Below, one piece after another: positions 9,154 to 16,978 of a stretch of 64,000 bases of DNA. The position numbers and the translations under genes were made by a program. Source of the DNA: Roseicyclus amphidinii (GTDB taxonomy: Bacteria > Pseudomonadota > Alphaproteobacteria > Rhodobacterales > Rhodobacteraceae). How positions within the stretch are numbered: position 1 is the first letter of the stretch; the number at the start of each line of letters is the position of its first letter. Under the pieces are notes generated by a model, which searched no databases, had not been told where the DNA came from, and saw only the letters and a list, made by a program, of their open reading frames with translations. The stretch lies in contig NZ_JASJOE010000016.1 of assembly GCF_030163755.1 (NCBI RefSeq), positions 1 to 64,000 on the forward strand, read 5' to 3'.

Positions 9154-9438
9154 ATGGCGCAGGAAACACCGCTTTGGGAAGTGTTCATCCGGCCCCGCAA
9201 CGGGCTGAGCCACAAGCATGTGGGCAGCCTTCATGCAGCCGACGAGGTGCTGGCCCTTCAGGCCGCGCGCGACGTCTACACGCGGCGGGGCGAGGGGGTG
9301 TCGATCTGGGTGGTGCCCTCCAGGGCGATCACCGCGAGCGATCCCGACCACGCCGCCGAAACCTTCGAGCCGACCGCCGACAAGATCTACCGCCACCCGA
9401 GTTTCTACGACATCCCCGATGACGTGGGGCACATGTGA
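9154..9438 (+). CDS. paaB: 1,2-phenylacetyl-CoA epoxidase subunit PaaB
   Basis: 94 residues, standard PaaB length, with the conserved WEVFIRPRNGLSHKHVGSLH and ALQAARDVYTRRGEG blocks. PaaB is a small structural subunit that bridges PaaAC heterodimers and is required for activity. It sits between paaA (71-base gap) and paaC, whose start overlaps its stop. Confidence 0.96.
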   Translation: MAQETPLWEVFIRPRNGLSHKHVGSLHAADEVLALQAARDVYTRRGEGVSIWVVPSRAITASDPDHAAETFEPTADKIYRHPSFYDIPDDVGHM

Positions 9439-10187
9439 TGCCGGCCCTCTTCGACGCCGTCCTCGAGCTGGCCGACGATCACCTGATCCTCGGACATCGC
9501 CTGTCGGAATGGTGCGGCCATGCGCCCATGCTGGAGGAAGACCTTGCGCTGCCCAACATGGCGCTGGACCTGATCGGGACGGCGCGCACGCTTTACGATT
9601 ACGCCGCGCAGCTGGAGGGCAAGGGGCGCAGCGAGGATGACCTCGCCTTTCTCCGGGTCGAGCGGGAGTATCGCAACCTGTTGATCTGCGAGCGGCCCAA
9701 CGGCGATTTCGCGCAGACCATGCTGCGGCAGCTCTATTTCGCCGCCTTCATGGAGCCCTATTGGGCAGCCGCGGTGGACAGCCCCGACGCCGTGATCCGC
9801 GGCGTCGCGGGCAAGGCGATGAAGGAAATGGCCTATCACGTCCGCCACGCGGGCGAATGGGTGATCCGGCTGGGCGACGGCACCGAGGACAGCGCCGCGC
9901 GGATGCAGGCCGCGGTGGCGGAGCTGCACCGCTTCACCGGCGAGATCTTCGAGGAGAGCGCGGCCTCGGCGGCGCTGGTGGCCGAGGGGGTCTTGCCCGC
10001 GCGTGCCGGGATGCGCCCGGCCTGGGACAGGGTCATCGGCATGATCTTCGCCGAGGCGATGCTCGAGGCACCGGAGGTGCCCTACCCCCAGACCGGCGGG
10101 CGGCGGGGGCTGCATGGCGAGCATCTCGGGCATCTCCTGGCCGAGATGCAGTATCTGCAGCGCGCCTATCCGGGGGCGACATGGTGA
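9438..10187 (+). CDS. paaC: 1,2-phenylacetyl-CoA epoxidase subunit PaaC
   Basis: 249 residues; the ferritin-like structural partner of PaaA that lacks a working di-iron site. Recognisable blocks are LADDHLILGHRLSEWCGHAP, MALDLIGTARTLYDYA and GEWVIRLGDGTEDSAARM. The start overlaps the paaB stop (TGATG); a GTG one codon earlier is an alternative. Its last 7 bases overlap paaD, so coupled translation is likely. Confidence 0.96.
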   Translation: MPALFDAVLELADDHLILGHRLSEWCGHAPMLEEDLALPNMALDLIGTARTLYDYAAQLEGKGRSEDDLAFLRVEREYRNLLICERPNGDFAQTMLRQLYFAAFMEPYWAAAVDSPDAVIRGVAGKAMKEMAYHVRHAGEWVIRLGDGTEDSAARMQAAVAELHRFTGEIFEESAASAALVAEGVLPARAGMRPAWDRVIGMIFAEAMLEAPEVPYPQTGGRRGLHGEHLGHLLAEMQYLQRAYPGATW

Positions 10188-10660
10188 GCGCCGAGGCGCG
10201 CGCCTGGGCCGCCGCCGCCGCCGTGCCCGACCCCGAGGTGCCCTGCGTCACCGTGGCCGACCTCGGCATCCTGCGCCAGGTGCGGCTGGAGGAGGGCGTC
10301 GCCGTCGCGCGCGTCAGCCCGACCTATTCGGGTTGCCCCGCCACCGCGATGATCGAGATGGGGATCGAGGCGGCGCTGCGTGCGGCGGGCTTCGAGGTGC
10401 GGATCGAGCGGGCGCTCTCGCCGCCCTGGACGACCGACTGGATCACGCCCGAGGGGCGCGAGAAGCTGCGCGCCTATGGCATCGCCCCGCCCGAGGGGGC
10501 GGCGGGCAAGCGGGCGCTCTTCGACGATCCGGTCGTGAGTTGCCCGCGCTGCGCCTCCACCGCGACGCGGAAGATCAGCGAATTCGGCTCGACCGCCTGC
10601 AAGGCGCAATACGCCTGCACCGCCTGCGGCGAGCCCTTCGACTACTTCAAGTGCATCTGA
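10181..10660 (+). CDS. paaD: Phenylacetate pathway Fe-S assembly protein PaaD
   Basis: 159 residues. The N-terminal MIP18/DUF59 domain (PDPEVPCVTVADLGILR, YSGCPAT) is followed by a C-terminal zinc-ribbon-like region with CPRC and CTAC pairs. PaaD is thought to help mature metal centres of the PaaABCE complex. The ATG at 10181 overlaps the paaC stop; paaE begins 11 bases after its own stop. Confidence 0.95.
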   Translation: MVSAEARAWAAAAAVPDPEVPCVTVADLGILRQVRLEEGVAVARVSPTYSGCPATAMIEMGIEAALRAAGFEVRIERALSPPWTTDWITPEGREKLRAYGIAPPEGAAGKRALFDDPVVSCPRCASTATRKISEFGSTACKAQYACTACGEPFDYFKCI

Positions 10661-10671
10661 GGGGGGCGGCG

Positions 10672-11724
10672 ATGTTCCACGAACTGACCGTGGCCGAGGT
10701 CCGGCCCGAAGGGCCCGAGGCGGTGGCGATCCGCCTCGGTGTGCCGGATGGGCTGCGCGAGGCCTTCGCCTTTCGGCCCGGCCAATACCTGACCCTTCGT
10801 GCCGAGGTGGGGGGCGTGGATATCCGCCGCTCCTATTCCATCGCCTCCCTGCCGGGCGAGGGGCTTTGGGTCGGGGTGAAACATGTGCCGGGCGGTGCCT
10901 TCTCCGGCTTTGCCCAAGGGTTGCGTCCCGGCGACCGGCTGCAGGTGATGCCGCCCGAGGGGCGCTTCACCGATCCGGGCTGCGCCCGGCTGCTGCTGGT
11001 GGCGGCGGGTTCCGGGATCACTCCGATGGTGGCACTTGCCGGTGCAGCGCTGGCGCGGGGGGCTACGGTGACGCTGGTCTACGGCAACCGGGGCCGCGAG
11101 ACGATCATGTTCCGCGAGGCGTTCGAGCAGCTCAAGAACCGGCACCTCGACCGCTTCACGATGGTCCATGTCCTGAGCCGCGAGGAACAGGACGTCCCGC
11201 TTTTGAACGGGCGGGTGGACGCCGAGAAGATCGCGCGGCTGGCCGGGGCGGGCGTGATCGACCCTGCCGAGGCGGATGGCGTGTTCCTCTGCGGTCCGGG
11301 CGAGATGATCGACGCGGTGGAGGGGGCCTGCCGGTCGCTGGGCGTGGCCCCGGAGCGGATCCACCACGAGCGGTTCTTCATGGCGGGCGAGGCCCCTGCG
11401 CGCGTCCCGCGCTCGCCCGAGGCCGAGGCGGCGGCGGCAGGCGGCGTGACGGTGGATGTCCTGCTCGACGGCGCGACGCGCCGCATCACCATGGACGCGG
11501 GCGATGCCAGCGTTCTGGACGCGGGCGAACGGCAAGGGCTGGAGCTGCCCTATTCCTGCCGCGGGGGCATGTGCTGCACCTGTCGCTGCCGCGTGACCGA
11601 GGGGCGGGCCGAGATGGCCGTGAACTACTCGCTCGAGCCATGGGAACTGGAGGCGGGCTTTGTCCTCGCCTGCCAGGCGCGGCCCCTGACCGGGCGGCTG
11701 ACCCTTGATTTCGACGCCGCCTGA
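10672..11724 (+). CDS. paaE: 1,2-phenylacetyl-CoA epoxidase reductase subunit PaaE
   Basis: 350 residues. A ferredoxin-NADP reductase-like module (FAD site RRSYSIAS, NAD site LLLVAAGSGITPM, C-terminal LCGPGEM) is joined to a plant-type 2Fe-2S domain with CRGGMCCTC and a final cysteine in VLACQAR. It passes electrons from NADPH to PaaA. It is last of paaABCDE. No paaF, G, H, J, K or Z is adjacent, so the rest of the pathway must be encoded elsewhere. Confidence 0.96.
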   Translation: MFHELTVAEVRPEGPEAVAIRLGVPDGLREAFAFRPGQYLTLRAEVGGVDIRRSYSIASLPGEGLWVGVKHVPGGAFSGFAQGLRPGDRLQVMPPEGRFTDPGCARLLLVAAGSGITPMVALAGAALARGATVTLVYGNRGRETIMFREAFEQLKNRHLDRFTMVHVLSREEQDVPLLNGRVDAEKIARLAGAGVIDPAEADGVFLCGPGEMIDAVEGACRSLGVAPERIHHERFFMAGEAPARVPRSPEAEAAAAGGVTVDVLLDGATRRITMDAGDASVLDAGERQGLELPYSCRGGMCCTCRCRVTEGRAEMAVNYSLEPWELEAGFVLACQARPLTGRLTLDFDAA

Positions 11725-11734
11725 CCGCGGCAAG

Positions 11735-11756
11735 GGGCGGGCCGCCCGACCCGCCC
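11735..11756. terminator. Possible hairpin between convergent paaE and DUF3775 genes
   Basis: GGGCGGG (11735-11741) and CCCGCCC (11750-11756) form a 7-bp stem in the 39-base gap between convergent stops. Neither side has a clear T run, so termination is only a possibility. Confidence 0.3.
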
Positions 11757-11763
11757 ACGCGGA

Positions 11764-12078
11764 CTACAGCAGGTCTTCCTCCTCGTCGGTGATGTCCATG
11801 CCGATGGCCTCGGCCCCGGATTCGAGGTGGTCCGCGAAATGCGGGCTGCCGAGCAGGTAATCGGCGGTCGGCGTCGTCGCCTCGGCCCGCGCGGTGGCCA
11901 CGGCCTCGGCCCAATCCTCGGGCTCGAAACTGCCGCGCCCGATCCAGTAGATCGCCGTCAGCTCGGCCTGTTCGTCGTCGTTCATCTGCCCGATGAAGGC
12001 CCGAAGCTCTCCTTCGGCGCGTTCGATCTCGTGGCCCATCAGGATCACCTGCGCCACTTTCCTGACCGAGATTTCCAT
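11764..12078 (-). CDS. DUF3775 domain-containing protein
   Basis: 104 residues of a small acidic DUF3775 protein (MEISVRKVAQVILMGHEIER, AIYWIGRGSFEPEDW, ITDEEEDLL tail). Function is unknown. The ATG at 12078 follows GAGGAGGAACAGGG, an excellent ribosome site; an upstream ATG would add 15 residues but lies before it. An FNR-like box sits 67 bases upstream, which could make the gene oxygen- or NO-responsive. It is monocistronic, between convergent paaE and the SDR gene upstream. Confidence 0.8.
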   Translation of the reverse strand: MEISVRKVAQVILMGHEIERAEGELRAFIGQMNDDEQAELTAIYWIGRGSFEPEDWAEAVATARAEATTPTADYLLGSPHFADHLESGAEAIGMDITDEEEDLL

Positions 12079-12144
12079 GCCCTGTTCCTCCTCGCGCGTC
12101 TGGTTCAACGAACACAGTAGCACAGGACAGGGCCGCCCCCGTCA

Positions 12145-12158
12145 TTGATCGACGTCAA
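12145..12158 (-). promoter_or_regulatory. Candidate FNR/Dnr-type box upstream of DUF3775
   Basis: TTGAT (12145-12149), CGAC, GTCAA (12154-12158) matches the FNR/CRP-family pattern TTGAT-N4-ATCAA with one mismatch. A possible -10, TACTGT on minus at 12119-12114, places the box centre about 42 bases before the likely transcript start, the class II activator position. Confidence 0.35.
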
Positions 12159-12159
12159 G

Positions 12160-12897
12160 TCAGCGGCGGAAGAAGATCGCCTCGTACAGCCCCGTCGGCA
12201 GGAACCGCGAGACGCGGAAGAGCAGGCTGAAGCCGAAGGGAAAGGCCTTGTGAAAGCTGTCGGTGTTCATCTGGTCGAAGACCTGCTGCGCGGCCTCGTC
12301 AGGGGACATGATGAAGGGCTTGGAATGCGGGTTGTCGTCCTGCATCCGGGTCTGGATGTAGCCGGGATTCGACAGCTGGACGAGAACGCCGGTGTGCCGC
12401 AAATCGCCATGCATCGATTCTGCCAGCGCCATCAGCCCGGCCTTGGAGGCCGAGTAGCCGATCGACCCCGGCAGGCCGCGATAGGCCGAGAGCGAGCCGA
12501 TCATCATGATATGGCCCGCGTCCCGCGCGACCATGCCGCCGATCACCTGCCCGATGACGCGGGCGGCCCCCGTCAGGTTCACGTCGAACATCTGTTCCAC
12601 GCGGTCGGCATCCCACTCGGTCGCCTTGATCAGCGTGGCGAGCCCGGCAAGGAACACCAGCCCGTCGATCTCGCCCACCTCCTGCGCCGCTTCCTCGACG
12701 CTGTCGCGGTCGGCGATGTCCATCGGCACCACATGGGTGCGCCCCGGCAATTCGGCGGCCAGTTCCCGCAGCCGGTCGCCCGAGCGCGCCGAAAGGATCA
12801 GCTCCGCGCCCGCGCGGCTCATCTTCATCGCCAGCGCGCGGCCCAACCCCTCGGAGGCGCCCACCAGCCAATACCGTTTTCCGCTCCACTCGCGCAT
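12160..12897 (-). CDS. SDR family oxidoreductase in the RpoE-linked operon
   Basis: 245 residues of a classical short-chain dehydrogenase. The nucleotide-binding motif is LVGASEGLGRALAMKM, and the catalytic set has Ser in GSLSAYRG with Tyr/Lys in YSASK. The substrate is unknown. It is last of a four-gene minus operon (FAD oxidoreductase, DUF1365, MFS, SDR), 12 bases after the MFS gene. In Rhodobacter sphaeroides an equivalent operon lies beside rpoE-chrR and belongs to the singlet-oxygen response. Confidence 0.88.
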   Translation of the reverse strand: MREWSGKRYWLVGASEGLGRALAMKMSRAGAELILSARSGDRLRELAAELPGRTHVVPMDIADRDSVEEAAQEVGEIDGLVFLAGLATLIKATEWDADRVEQMFDVNLTGAARVIGQVIGGMVARDAGHIMMIGSLSAYRGLPGSIGYSASKAGLMALAESMHGDLRHTGVLVQLSNPGYIQTRMQDDNPHSKPFIMSPDEAAQQVFDQMNTDSFHKAFPFGFSLLFRVSRFLPTGLYEAIFFRR

Positions 12898-12909
12898 GTC
12901 GTCTCCTTT

Positions 12910-14151
12910 TCAACTCGTCTCGGGGTGCCCGCCATCCGGCAGCGGCGTTGTCGCCAGCACCGCCATTGCGCCCAGTTTCAGGACGCAGGGCACCAAGGCA
13001 TAAAGATAGGTCAGCAGGTCCAGCGCGCCCTGCGTGTTTTCGCCGCCCGAGGTGAAACCCGCCGCGTCGAGCGTCGGCAAAAGCACCACCGCGGCCAGCG
13101 CGAGCGAGGCTTTCGAGACGAAGGCCCAGAGGCCGAAGGCCGCGCCGGCCTCGGGGGCGACGGTCTCCATCCGGCGCGCGAAGAGCGCGGGGAGAAGGGC
13201 GAAATCCGCCCCCAGTGCCGCGCCGGAGGCGAGGCAGATCAACGCGAAAGCCGTCGTGTCGCCGGGGCCGAGCGTCAGGACCAGCGAGAAGGAGGCGATG
13301 GCCAGCGCCATGGCCGCCAGCAGCATGGGGCGCGGGCCGAAGCGGCGGGCGAGCCGCGTCCAGATGGGCGCGGTGCCCGCGGCGGCGAGGAAGAAGAGCA
13401 GCAGCAGCGGCCCCTCCCAGCCCGGTGCCGCCAGCACGCTTTCGACGTAGAACAGGAAGAGCGTGGAGGAGACGGCGACCGGGGCCGCGTTCATCAGCGC
13501 GACCAGCAGCAAACGTCGCGCGATGGCGTCCGACAGGACCGTGCGGAAGCCCGAGGTGCCCACCGCGCCCTCTGCCGTCCATTCACGGCGCATGAGCCAA
13601 AGCGCCGAAAGACAGACCAGCGCGAAGCCGAGCGCGAAATTGCCGTAAGGGTCGCCCGTCGCGTCCAGCGCCGTGGGCGCGACGGCGGCGACACAGACGC
13701 CCAGAAGCGCGCCGGTTTCCCGCCATGCGGCAAGGCCGAGGTAGCCTTGCGCCCCCAACCGCGGGGCGGCGGCGACGCCTTGGGCATACATGCAGATCGT
13801 CAGGAAGGAGAAGGCCGAGAAGAGCCCCGTCATCATCAGCGCGAACCACCAGAGCGGCGCGATGGGCGGTTCCACCGCGAAAAGCCCCAGCATCGAGCCC
13901 GCCAGCACCGCGACCCCGACCGCCACGGCCAGCCCGCGCCTTGCGCGCAGCCTTTGCGCCAGCCAGCCAAGCGCCGGGTCCTGCACCACGTCGAAGAGCC
14001 GCAGCGCGAACAGCACCCCCGCCAATGCGGTCAGCCCGACGCCGAACTCGTCGACATAGACCTTGGGCGCGTGGATGTAGATCGGCAGGCCCGCCGCGGC
14101 GAGCATCGCGGCAAAGACCGCATAGCCGGGGCGGGAAGGCGCTAGAGGCAT
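12910..14151 (-). CDS. MFS transporter, GPH-like, in the RpoE-linked operon
   Basis: 413 residues and about 12 hydrophobic segments. The motif DVVQDPALGWLAQRLRAR between the second and third helices resembles the D-x-x-x-D-P loop of the melibiose/GPH-type MFS_2 group. Direction and substrate are unknown. It starts 1 base from the DUF1365 stop and is followed by the SDR gene, so it is a co-expressed member of the operon facing rpoE. Confidence 0.87.
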   Translation of the reverse strand: MPLAPSRPGYAVFAAMLAAAGLPIYIHAPKVYVDEFGVGLTALAGVLFALRLFDVVQDPALGWLAQRLRARRGLAVAVGVAVLAGSMLGLFAVEPPIAPLWWFALMMTGLFSAFSFLTICMYAQGVAAAPRLGAQGYLGLAAWRETGALLGVCVAAVAPTALDATGDPYGNFALGFALVCLSALWLMRREWTAEGAVGTSGFRTVLSDAIARRLLLVALMNAAPVAVSSTLFLFYVESVLAAPGWEGPLLLLFFLAAAGTAPIWTRLARRFGPRPMLLAAMALAIASFSLVLTLGPGDTTAFALICLASGAALGADFALLPALFARRMETVAPEAGAAFGLWAFVSKASLALAAVVLLPTLDAAGFTSGGENTQGALDLLTYLYALVPCVLKLGAMAVLATTPLPDGGHPETS

Positions 14152-14152
14152 G

Positions 14153-14914
14153 TCAGGAGATTTCTTGCTCCGGGGGCGCGGGCCGCACGCGGTAGGGCGC
14201 GCCCTTCCACCACAGCTTCAGCGCCTGCCAGTGGATCAGCGCCAGCACCCGGCGCGCGCCCAGCGGGCGGCGGAAGGCCGATGTGACGATGCCGAAGGTG
14301 GTCAGCGGCGCGCGCTTGCCGGTCAGCGTGGCCAGAACGCCCTCATTGCCCGTGGCGTAGTCGATCCAGACGCCGACGCGATCGCTGCGGATGTCGAAGC
14401 GGAAGGTGTATCCACCCTCGATCGGCTGGAACGGCGAAACGTGAAAGATCTTCTGCGCCGACAGCGTATCCTCGCGCGTGATCGGGCGCTGGTCGTGATG
14501 GGCGCAAAGGTAGCTGTGCCGGTCGCCGAAGGTGTTCGTCACCTCGGCGATCACGGCGCGCAGGCGGCCCTGCCGGTCATGGGCCAGCCAGAAGGACACC
14601 GGGTTGAACACATGCCCCAGCATCCGCGGTTGGGCCAGGAGCATCAGCTTGCCGTCCGTCACCTCGGCCAACCCATGCACCGCGAAGACCTCGCGCGCCC
14701 AGACCGCGCCGCGCCCCTCTTTCGGGGGGCCGCCGTGGTCGGCGTCATGCAAGGAGGTCAGACCGGCCCGGTTGCGCCCGAAGAGCCACGGGGCGCGGGG
14801 GCGGTCGGCCTCGGCATCCAGCATCACGTAGTCGATGGAATAGGTGAAGGCGTTCTCCACCGCGCCGCGCCGCCCGTGAAAGGTCGAGCCTTTGATATGG
14901 TCGACCGCACTCAT
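14153..14914 (-). CDS. DUF1365 domain-containing protein in the RpoE-linked operon
   Basis: 253 residues of the DUF1365 family: HGRRGAVENAFTYSIDYVML at the start, LLAQPRMLGHVFNPVSFWLA in the middle and KIFHVSPFQPIEGGYTFRF later. In R. sphaeroides the counterpart next to rpoE is, as I recall, needed with its flavoprotein neighbour for furan fatty-acid formation and the singlet-oxygen response. The start (ATG at 14914) overlaps the upstream oxidoreductase stop by 4 bases, implying coupled translation. Confidence 0.88.
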   Translation of the reverse strand: MSAVDHIKGSTFHGRRGAVENAFTYSIDYVMLDAEADRPRAPWLFGRNRAGLTSLHDADHGGPPKEGRGAVWAREVFAVHGLAEVTDGKLMLLAQPRMLGHVFNPVSFWLAHDRQGRLRAVIAEVTNTFGDRHSYLCAHHDQRPITREDTLSAQKIFHVSPFQPIEGGYTFRFDIRSDRVGVWIDYATGNEGVLATLTGKRAPLTTFGIVTSAFRRPLGARRVLALIHWQALKLWWKGAPYRVRPAPPEQEIS

Positions 14915-16203
14915 GCGGCGACGGGGGCAGCGTCGCGTTCGGCCATGGCCTCGACCACGTCGATGGCGCTGGCATAGCCATCCTCGTGGAAACCGTTCTT
15001 CATCCAGGCCCCGCAGAACCACGTGTTGTTTTGTCCGTTCATCGCCCTGACCGTTCCCTGTGCCGCCAATGCAGCAAGGTCATAGACCGGGTGACGGAAC
15101 TCCGCCGTGTCATAGATCAAACGCTCGTCGATGGGTGCGCGGCTGTTCAGCGTGACGAACAGCGGGTCGCTTTCCGGGATCGGCTGCAGGCAGTTCATCC
15201 AGTAGGTCAGGTCGATCGGCCCGCCCTCGTGCCCCTCGCGCTCGGTGTAGTTCCAGGACGACCAGGTGACGCGCCGCTTGGGCATCGCGCGGGCGTCGGC
15301 ATGCAGCACGGCGGTGTTGGGCTGGTAGCGCACGGCCCCCAGCGCGGCGCTTTCGGTCGGCGTGGGGTCGGCCAGCATGGCCAGGCTGTCGTCGGAATGG
15401 GTGGCGAAGACGACTTCGTCGAAGACCTCCCAATGGCCCTCGCGCAGGATCTCGACGCCCAGCGCGCTACGCTTGACCGTCTCGATGGGGCTGGCAAGGC
15501 GGATATCCACGCCCTTGGTCACCATCGCGCGTTCCAGCCGGGTGACATATTCGATGGAGCCGCCCTGAACGGTATACCACTGGTGCTGGCCGGTGGCCTG
15601 CAACAGGTGGTGGTTGCGGAAGAACCGCACCAGCGCCTGCGCGGGGAAATCCATGATCTCTTCCTTGGGCGTCGACCAGATCGCGCCCGAGATCGGCGTC
15701 AGGTAATAGTCGCGGAACCAGCGGCCCATGCCCATCTCGTCCATCAGCTCGCCCAGCGTGACCGAGCTGTCATTCGCCACGCTTTCGGCGCGGGCGTTGA
15801 AGGTCATCAGGTCGCGCACCATCCGCAGGAAGCCCGGATTGGCCAGGTTGCGCTTCTGCGCGAAGAGCGCCTGCAGGCTGCGCAGACCGTATTCGATCCG
15901 CCCGTTGCCGATGGAAGCGGCGAAGCTCATGTCGGACTTGGCGACCGGCACGTCCAGCGCCTCGAACAGTTTCACGAGATTGGGGTAGTTCACGCGGTTG
16001 AACACGATGAAACCGGTGTCGACCGGCTGGTCGCCCCGCTTGCCGGCCACGACCGTGCGCGCATGGCCGCCAAGGCGCGGCTCGGCCTCGAACAGGGTGA
16101 CGGAATGGGTGTCGGCCAGGTGGTAGGCGGCCCCCATCCCCGAGATCCCGGCCCCGATCACGGCGATACGTTTCGGCGCGGAGGCCGGCTGTTCGAATGG
16201 CAT
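14911..16203 (-). CDS. FAD-dependent amine-oxidase-like protein in the RpoE-linked operon
   Basis: 430 residues. The N-terminal FAD Rossmann motif is IAVIGAGISGMGAAYHLA, with LFEAEPRLGGHARTV after it and a C-terminal NTWFCGAWMKNGFHEDGYAS block that completes the flavin site. It resembles the NAD(P)-binding/amine-oxidase proteins paired with DUF1365 and cyclopropane or furan fatty-acid genes. It heads the minus operon, with a matching RpoE-type promoter about 40 bases before the ATG at 16203. I rejected an upstream start at 16272 because that stretch contains the promoter. Confidence 0.9.
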   Translation of the reverse strand: MPFEQPASAPKRIAVIGAGISGMGAAYHLADTHSVTLFEAEPRLGGHARTVVAGKRGDQPVDTGFIVFNRVNYPNLVKLFEALDVPVAKSDMSFAASIGNGRIEYGLRSLQALFAQKRNLANPGFLRMVRDLMTFNARAESVANDSSVTLGELMDEMGMGRWFRDYYLTPISGAIWSTPKEEIMDFPAQALVRFFRNHHLLQATGQHQWYTVQGGSIEYVTRLERAMVTKGVDIRLASPIETVKRSALGVEILREGHWEVFDEVVFATHSDDSLAMLADPTPTESAALGAVRYQPNTAVLHADARAMPKRRVTWSSWNYTEREGHEGGPIDLTYWMNCLQPIPESDPLFVTLNSRAPIDERLIYDTAEFRHPVYDLAALAAQGTVRAMNGQNNTWFCGAWMKNGFHEDGYASAIDVVEAMAERDAAPVAA

Positions 16204-16244
16204 GCGTCTTTCCCTCGGAACGTCTCTTTGGCAAGTCCTGAGGG

Positions 16245-16271
16245 TTACGCGCCTCAAACCTTCCCAGATCA
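16245..16271 (-). promoter_or_regulatory. RpoE-type promoter of the FAD-oxidoreductase operon
   Basis: On minus, TGATCT (16271-16266) is followed by exactly 18 bases and then TAA (16247-16245). This matches, with the same spacing, the promoter of rpoE on the other strand 14 bases away. Confidence 0.65.
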
Positions 16272-16284
16272 AAGAATTTATTTT

Positions 16285-16311
16285 TGATCCGGTCTAGGGG
16301 GAATCCCGTAA
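16285..16311 (+). promoter_or_regulatory. RpoE-type autoregulatory promoter of rpoE-chrR
   Basis: TGATCC (16285-16290), 18 bases, then TAA (16309-16311) fits the TGATC -35 element known for RpoE of the ChrR group. It lies 119 bases before the rpoE start and supports autoregulation. Confidence 0.7.
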
Positions 16312-16429
16312 CCCGCGTATGCTGTCACCGAACGACCACGCTGAGCAGACAGCTGACGCCTTGCAGGGGAACTTGCCGGACCCCATGATGCTGCGTCGGC
16401 AAGAAAGGCGTGCCAAGACCGTGACGGTG

Positions 16430-16969
16430 ATGGACAAGACCGAAGCGCATTGGGTGGCGAGGATCGTCAGCATTGCGCAACACCAAGATCAGAAGGCCTT
16501 TGCCGAGGTGTTCAGACACTTCGCGCCTCGGGTGAAAGCCTTCCTCATCAAGTCGGGGGCCGATCAAGGCCTCGCGGAGGAGTGCATGCAGGACGTGATG
16601 GCCACGCTCTGGCACAAGGCGCACATGTATGATCCGTCGCGGGCCTCGGTTGCGACGTGGATCTTCACGATTGCGCGCAATCGCAAGATCGACCTGTTGC
16701 GCCGCTACGCCCGCCCCGAGCCCGAAGAGCTGCCCTGGGGTCCCGAGCAGGAGCCGGACCAGGCCGATGTCATCGCGCTGCACCAGGAATCGACGAAGCT
16801 CGCGGATGCGATCCGCAAACTCCCTCCGAAACAAAGGGAGCTCATCGAACGTGCCTATTTCGGCGACCTCACGCACAGTGAAATCGCAGCCGAAACCGGA
16901 TTGCCCCTTGGCACGATCAAGTCCCGCATTAGGTTGGCGTTGGAAAGGTTGCGCCACGCAATGAGTTGA
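16430..16969 (+). CDS. rpoE: ECF sigma factor RpoE (ChrR-controlled)
   Basis: 179 residues of an ECF-type sigma factor. Region 2 reads DQGLAEECMQDVMATLWHKA then ASVATWIFTIARNRKIDLLR; region 4 reads KLPPKQRELIERAYFGDLTH then SEIAAETGLPLGTIKSRIRL. Paired with chrR it matches the Rhodobacter singlet-oxygen regulon. The frame is open back to 16319, but that start sits at the promoter; the ATG at 16430 (MDKTEAHWVARIV) gives the usual length. An ATG at 16385 is another possibility. chrR follows 9 bases later. Confidence 0.93.
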   Translation: MDKTEAHWVARIVSIAQHQDQKAFAEVFRHFAPRVKAFLIKSGADQGLAEECMQDVMATLWHKAHMYDPSRASVATWIFTIARNRKIDLLRRYARPEPEELPWGPEQEPDQADVIALHQESTKLADAIRKLPPKQRELIERAYFGDLTHSEIAAETGLPLGTIKSRIRLALERLRHAMS

Positions 16970-16978
16970 GGAGACCCG

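Noticed and set aside
12145-14145. A 666-residue plus-strand frame rich in Arg, Gln and His
   Set aside because: Antisense shadow of the SDR and MFS genes, with no recognisable domain.
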